Of a stretch of DNA of 64,000 bases, positions 60,397 through 64,000 are shown in pieces. Under the pieces are notes generated by a model. It saw nothing but the letters and a program-made list of their open reading frames with translations. It ran no database searches and had not been told where the DNA came from. Numbering within the stretch: the stretch's first letter is position 1; the number at the start of each line of letters is the position of its first letter. The position numbers and the translations under genes are program-made. Source of the DNA: Dactylosporangium aurantiacum (GTDB taxonomy: Bacteria; Actinomycetota; Actinomycetes; Mycobacteriales; Micromonosporaceae); contig NZ_JNYJ01000006.1 of the NCBI RefSeq assembly GCF_000716715.1, forward strand, positions 173,616-237,615. The letters run 5' to 3'.

Positions 60397-63300
60397 TCAG
60401 GCGCTGCCGCAGACCGCGCCGTTGAGGGTGAACAGGCCCGGCGGTGGCTTCGCCAGGGTCAGGGCGGTGGTGGCGTTGAACCCGACCATCACCGTCGCCC
60501 CCGGTTGGATGCGCTGGTTGTAGGTCTCGTTCGTGACCGTCACCGTCGCGCCCTCCTGGGTCGCCTTGCCCATCCACGCCTCGCGCAGCACCGGGTCGGT
60601 GCTCCAGGCGAACCGCAGCGTCCAGCCGTCCACGGTGGTGGTGCCGGTGTTGGTGACCTCCACCTGGCCGGTGTAGCCGGACCCGTCCTGCCACCGGCCG
60701 TAGTCGATGTACCGCACGGTGCAGGCGGCCGCGGCCGGGGCCGCCGTGCCCTGGTCGTCGAGGAACGACGCCATCCACGCGAGCGCGGAGTTCCAGTTCA
60801 CCGCGACCTCGTTCGTGGCGTACGACTCGATGTGGTCGACGTAGCAGAACATCGGCTTGCAGCCGCGCAGGAGCTTCGCCGCGTACGGGTCGTCGAGGCC
60901 CGCGTTGGCGCCGCCGGCGAGCGACCCGGCCGGCGGGTGCGGCAGCCGCTGGTCGGCCTGGTTGGCGAAGATCCGGCTGTGCTGGTTCTGCGACGCGTGC
61001 TCGCCCCACCCGGTCACGTACGACTGGTTCAGGGCGTTGCGGCCGAAGATGTAGTCCATGGCCTGCACCGCGCCGTCGCGGTACTCGGCCCGGCCGCTGA
61101 GGTCGTACGCGGTCGCGAGCACCACCGCGTTGTTGATGATGTTGCTGTTGGCGCCCCAGAAGTAGCCGCCCGCGTCGCCCGGCATCGGCAGGCCGTACGC
61201 CTGGCCGCGCTGGGTGGTGAGGTACCGCCCGGCCGCGTCGAGCACGGACTGCCGGATCCGGTTGCGCTCCGACGTGGACAGTCCGCTGGGGACGGTGGCG
61301 AGGTCGAGCCGGCCGAGCGCGGCGGTGGAGGCCCACCCGAAGCCGGAGCTGGTGAACACGTCGCCGGTGTGGTGCCGGGAGGCGGTCACGTCGGTGAGGT
61401 ACCCGGCCTCCCCGGTGGTGAGGTACAGCTCGGCCGCGGCCCAGTAGAACTCGTCGCTGACGTCGCCGTCGGCGTAGGTGCCGCCGCCGTTGCCGTCGTT
61501 CGGGTCGGCGTACACCGCCGGGTGCTGCTTCGCCGCCGCGTAGGCCGTGCGGGCCGCGGTCAGGCAGCGCCGCGCGTAGGCCGCGTCGTACGGGGCGAAC
61601 AGGCGGGCGCACTGCGCCGCCGTCGCGGCCAGGTTCAGCGTCGCCGCCGTCGACGGCGGGTGCAGCTCCCGCGGCTGCGGGTCGTCCTGCGGCTGCATCG
61701 GGATGCCGGTCCACGCCTGGTCGTGCACCTTGTGATGGGCCATCCCGGCGAGCGGCTGACCCGCCGGCACCTGCATGCGCATCAGGAAGTCCAGCTCCCA
61801 CCGCGCCTCGTCCAGCACGTCCGGGATGCGGTTGCCGTGCTCCGGCACCCGCAGCGACCCGTCGCCGAGCGCCGCGCCGAACCGGGCGGTCGCCGCGGTC
61901 TTCGTCCGCTCGTACGTGCTGAGCAGCTGCGCGGTGGCGATGCCGCCGTTGACGACGTACTTGCCCTGGTCGCCGGCGTCGTACCAGCCGCCGCGCACGT
62001 CGAGCCGGTACCCGCAGCCGCCCGCCTGGCACGGCACGTCGGTGTCGCCGCGGTTCGGCGCGACCCCCAGGTGACCGGCCGGCCTGGCGTACTGCGCGCC
62101 GACCAGACCGCCGTCGATGGCGATGCCGCTGCGCTGGATGTAGAAGAACTGCAGCGCGTCGGAGCGCAGCCGCCGGTACAGCTCGGCGGAGATGTCGAAC
62201 GGGTGGCTGGTCTCGCCGTCGGCGACGAGCGTGTACCCGGTGCCGGCGCGGGTGAAGCCGCTGAAGTCGACGGTGTGGACGTTCTGCCCCGACGCGGCGT
62301 CGACACCGCGCGGCGTGGACGTGCCCGAGGCGACCACGGCCCCGGCGGCGTCGCGCAGCTGCCACGGCAGCGCCGCGGTGCTGGTGGTGACCACGGTCGC
62401 GGCCTTCGGGCCGGCGGGCAGGTAACCGACCTGGTTGACGCGCACCCGCGGACCGGTGTCCGGCTCGTACGGCTCCTCCGCCCGGCCGCCGACGAGCGAC
62501 ACGTCGTCGAGGCAGAACGTGAAGCCGGTGGCGGCACCGCCGAGCTGGAACGCGACCTGCCCCTTGGCGCTGTCACCAGCGCCGGTGAACGTGTAGGAGT
62601 AGCTCTTCCACGCGGTGTCCAGCGTCAGCGACTGCGCCAGGCTCGCCGTGTAGGGGTCCTCGCCCAGCTGCACCGCCGCCCGCACCGACGCCGCCGAGCT
62701 GCCCTTGGCGCGGAAACTCAGCGTGTACTGGGCACCGGCGACCAGCGCGACGTCGTTCTGGCCGACGCCGGCGTCCCACGGGTTCGCCAGGCCGCCCGGC
62801 ACCGTCGTGCACAGCGCGCCGTCGACGACCCCGGTGTCCGTGGTGCCGTACGAGTACCACGCGAGGGTGCCCTCGTCGAACCGGCCGTTGTCCAGCTGCT
62901 CCGGCCCGTCGCCGGGGTCCTCACCCGGTTCGCTGGTCAGCGACACGTCGTCGAGGCAGAACGTGTACGCGGCGGCGGCGCCGCCGAGCTGGAACGTCAG
63001 CGTGCCGTTGGCGGAGTCGACGCTGCCGGTGAACTCGTACGTGTGGGTGCTCGGCTGGCTGGTCAGCGCCACGTCGCGGCTGGAGACGGTGGTCCACGGC
63101 GCCTCGTTGAGCTGCACGTTGGCCTTGACCGTCACCGGCGCGCTGGCCTGCGCGGTGAAGCGCAGCGTGTACCGGGCGCCGGCGGCCAGCGGCACGGCGT
63201 TGTGGCCGATGCTGACATCCCACGGGTTGGCGGCGCCGGCCGGGACGTCGGCGCAGAGCCGGCCGTCGCGGGCGGCGACGGTGGTGCCGCCGGCCCACCA

Positions 63301-63450
63301 CGGGTCCGTCCCGTCGGTGAACGTGCCGTTGGTGATGTGCTCGGTCGGCGCCGCCCACGCGGTGGACGCCGACAACGTCAGGCCGGCGAGCGGCAGCAGG
63401 ACGGCGGCCAGCGCTGCCACGCGCCTCCGCCATGTGACAGTTCCGGTCAC
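60397..63450 (-). CDS. Secreted GH9 cellulase with two CBM4-like modules and a CBM2
   Basis: A 1017-aa exported endoglucanase or cellobiohydrolase. Domain order: signal peptide (about 1-34), two CBM4/9-like sandwich modules (about 36-180 and 183-320, each with NG(T/R)F and a WxxG start), a CelD-type Ig-like domain (about 328-415, [20 protein letters not shown]), the GH9 (alpha/alpha)6 barrel (about 420-890) with [20 protein letters not shown] (catalytic Asp pair) near 485 and [14 protein letters not shown] near its end, and a C-terminal CBM2 (about 905-1017, WTLRFAW, VGFNATT). It degrades cellulose or mixed glucans outside the cell. A GTG start with AAAGGA upstream best places the signal peptide. 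Confidence 0.9.
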   Translation of the reverse strand: MTGTVTWRRRVAALAAVLLPLAGLTLSASTAWAAPTEHITNGTFTDGTDPWWAGGTTVAARDGRLCADVPAGAANPWDVSIGHNAVPLAAGARYTLRFTAQASAPVTVKANVQLNEAPWTTVSSRDVALTSQPSTHTYEFTGSVDSANGTLTFQLGGAAAAYTFCLDDVSLTSEPGEDPGDGPEQLDNGRFDEGTLAWYSYGTTDTGVVDGALCTTVPGGLANPWDAGVGQNDVALVAGAQYTLSFRAKGSSAASVRAAVQLGEDPYTASLAQSLTLDTAWKSYSYTFTGAGDSAKGQVAFQLGGAATGFTFCLDDVSLVGGRAEEPYEPDTGPRVRVNQVGYLPAGPKAATVVTTSTAALPWQLRDAAGAVVASGTSTPRGVDAASGQNVHTVDFSGFTRAGTGYTLVADGETSHPFDISAELYRRLRSDALQFFYIQRSGIAIDGGLVGAQYARPAGHLGVAPNRGDTDVPCQAGGCGYRLDVRGGWYDAGDQGKYVVNGGIATAQLLSTYERTKTAATARFGAALGDGSLRVPEHGNRIPDVLDEARWELDFLMRMQVPAGQPLAGMAHHKVHDQAWTGIPMQPQDDPQPRELHPPSTAATLNLAATAAQCARLFAPYDAAYARRCLTAARTAYAAAKQHPAVYADPNDGNGGGTYADGDVSDEFYWAAAELYLTTGEAGYLTDVTASRHHTGDVFTSSGFGWASTAALGRLDLATVPSGLSTSERNRIRQSVLDAAGRYLTTQRGQAYGLPMPGDAGGYFWGANSNIINNAVVLATAYDLSGRAEYRDGAVQAMDYIFGRNALNQSYVTGWGEHASQNQHSRIFANQADQRLPHPPAGSLAGGANAGLDDPYAAKLLRGCKPMFCYVDHIESYATNEVAVNWNSALAWMASFLDDQGTAAPAAAACTVRYIDYGRWQDGSGYTGQVEVTNTGTTTVDGWTLRFAWSTDPVLREAWMGKATQEGATVTVTNETYNQRIQPGATVMVGFNATTALTLAKPPPGLFTLNGAVCGSA

Positions 63451-63597
63451 AGCGGTCCTTTCCCCTGGCAGGGTGCCACGCCGGTCGACGGGCAGCCGAT
63501 GCTGGCAGTGCCGCCACGGCAACGTCAATCAATCGCGGTGAATGGCATTCGACGCCCAGGAGATCGGTGCGCACAGGATGAAAGCACCTGAAAACGA
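63451..63597 (-). other. Gap between two secreted hydrolase genes
   Basis: These 147 bases contain relatively AT-rich stretches (CAATCAATCGCGG, CTGAAAACGATCA) that could carry the promoter of the GH9 gene. No GAGCGCTC-type operator was seen. Confidence 0.35.
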
Positions 63598-64000
63598 TCA
63601 CTGCGGTGCCGGCGGGGCGGGCGGGCGCGCCGGGGTGGGGTGCCCGCCCACGGTGACCGCGGCGCCGGACGTGCTCAGCGTGCCGTTCCACAGTTGGGTG
63701 ATGGTCTGGCCGTTGGCGAACGTCCACTTGACCGTCCACCGGGAGATGGCGGCGGCGCCGGCGCGGACGGTGACCGTGGCCTGGAACCCGCCCGGCCACG
63801 GGTTGGTGATCGCGTACGTCGCGGAGCAGGCGTCACCGGCCGGCGGCTGGGAGCTGGGCGGCTGGGAGCTCGGCGGCTGGGAGCTTGGTGGGGTGGAGCT
63901 TGGTGGGGTGGTGTTCTCGAACTGTGTGAAGAAGCGCCAGGCTTCCCCGGAGGTCCAGGTTCGGGAGTCGTTGGGGCTGGTGGAGCCGTCCACGGGGCTG
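63598..64000 (-). CDS. C-terminal part of a secreted enzyme with CBM2
   Basis: Only the last ~134 residues are inside the window; the rest lies to the right. The visible part ends a catalytic domain (DGSTSPNDSRTWTSGEAWRFF, as seen at the C-terminus of esterase or PHB-depolymerase-like secreted hydrolases), then a PPSSQ-repeat linker and a CBM2 (CSATYAITNPWPGGFQATVTV, WTVKWTFANGQTITQLWNG). It is secreted and probably binds cellulose or xylan. The catalytic family cannot be fixed from this fragment. Confidence 0.75.
   Translation of the reverse strand, partial: SPVDGSTSPNDSRTWTSGEAWRFFTQFENTTPPSSTPPSSQPPSSQPPSSQPPAGDACSATYAITNPWPGGFQATVTVRAGAAAISRWTVKWTFANGQTITQLWNGTLSTSGAAVTVGGHPTPARPPAPPAPQ
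63842..63912 (-). repeat. 15-bp linker repeat encoding PPSSQ/PPSST
   Basis: About four to five 15-base units encode the Pro/Ser linker between the catalytic domain and CBM2. Such repeats are prone to unit-number change. Confidence 0.75.

Noticed and set aside
1..64000. tRNA, rRNA, CRISPR arrays, insertion sequences, attachment sites
   Set aside because: None could be recognised by eye; no transposase or integrase motifs and no GTTCRA-type tRNA loops in gaps.

Overview
The window is very GC-rich, densely packed DNA with GTG starts, stop/start overlaps and almost no AT-rich spacers. It looks like an actinomycete chromosome. The polyketide, glycogen and cellulase content fits the Micromonosporaceae, but the sequence alone does not prove the family.

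Region 1 (1-16871) is the right-hand part of a biosynthetic gene cluster. The tail of a type II PKS chain length factor is followed by an ACP, a complete dedicated acyl-CoA carboxylase (fused beta/alpha carboxyltransferase, biotin carrier, biotin carboxylase), an actIII-type ketoreductase, a di-domain aromatase/cyclase and an FAD aromatic hydroxylase. These genes build and tailor a reduced, cyclised aromatic polyketide. An ECF41-like sigma factor on the opposite strand separates this block from a second one: unknown 630-aa protein, amidase, glutamine synthetase-like ligase, adenylosuccinate lyase-like enzyme, GNAT acetyltransferase and a DUF3050 protein. As I recall it, the first five have the same types and order as the kinJ-kinN cassette of kinamycin (fzmP/O/N/R/Q of fosfazinomycin), which makes hydrazine and loads it on glutamate. 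The likely product is therefore an aromatic polyketide carrying an N-N (diazo, hydrazide or related) group. The DUF3050 heme-oxygenase-like oxidase and the 630-aa protein are the least explained members. The nitrite-forming enzymes expected for this route are not in the window and may lie to the left.

Region 2 (16872-19578, minus strand) looks like a miniature RiPP locus: a 24-codon peptide gene with an extended Shine-Dalgarno sequence, a hairpin, and an RRE/PqqD-like plus M50 metalloprotease membrane protein. An NmrA-type reductase lies upstream.

Region 3 (19797-29198) holds an FAD/NAD(P) oxidoreductase, a small membrane protein, a zinc-ribbon/FHA protein and a CPA2 antiporter in one run, then a secreted lactonase-like propeller and a DHA2-type MFS exporter. 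Region 4 (29276-37859) is carbohydrate metabolism: a GH63-like hydrolase, an amylo-1,6-glucosidase, and a secreted ThuA/PQQ-dehydrogenase/PKD/CBM protein behind a LacI-type operator. The 3' end of that last gene is broken by a 221-bp tandem duplication.

Region 5 (38003-51394) contains a zinc-ribbon protein, an F420-dependent oxidoreductase, a flippase, a SnoaL-like protein, an STAND NTPase with 14 WD40 blades, a three-gene cell-surface operon ending in a His-rich repeat protein, and two secreted proteins. Region 6 (51626-57259) pairs a two-component system with a divergent lipoprotein/MacA/MacB-type exporter operon. A 36-bp duplication has created a micro-ORF between the kinase and the regulator. 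Region 7 (57340-64000) has a zinc alcohol dehydrogenase, an unknown protein, a secreted propeller, a multidomain GH9 cellulase and the end of another CBM2-containing secreted enzyme.
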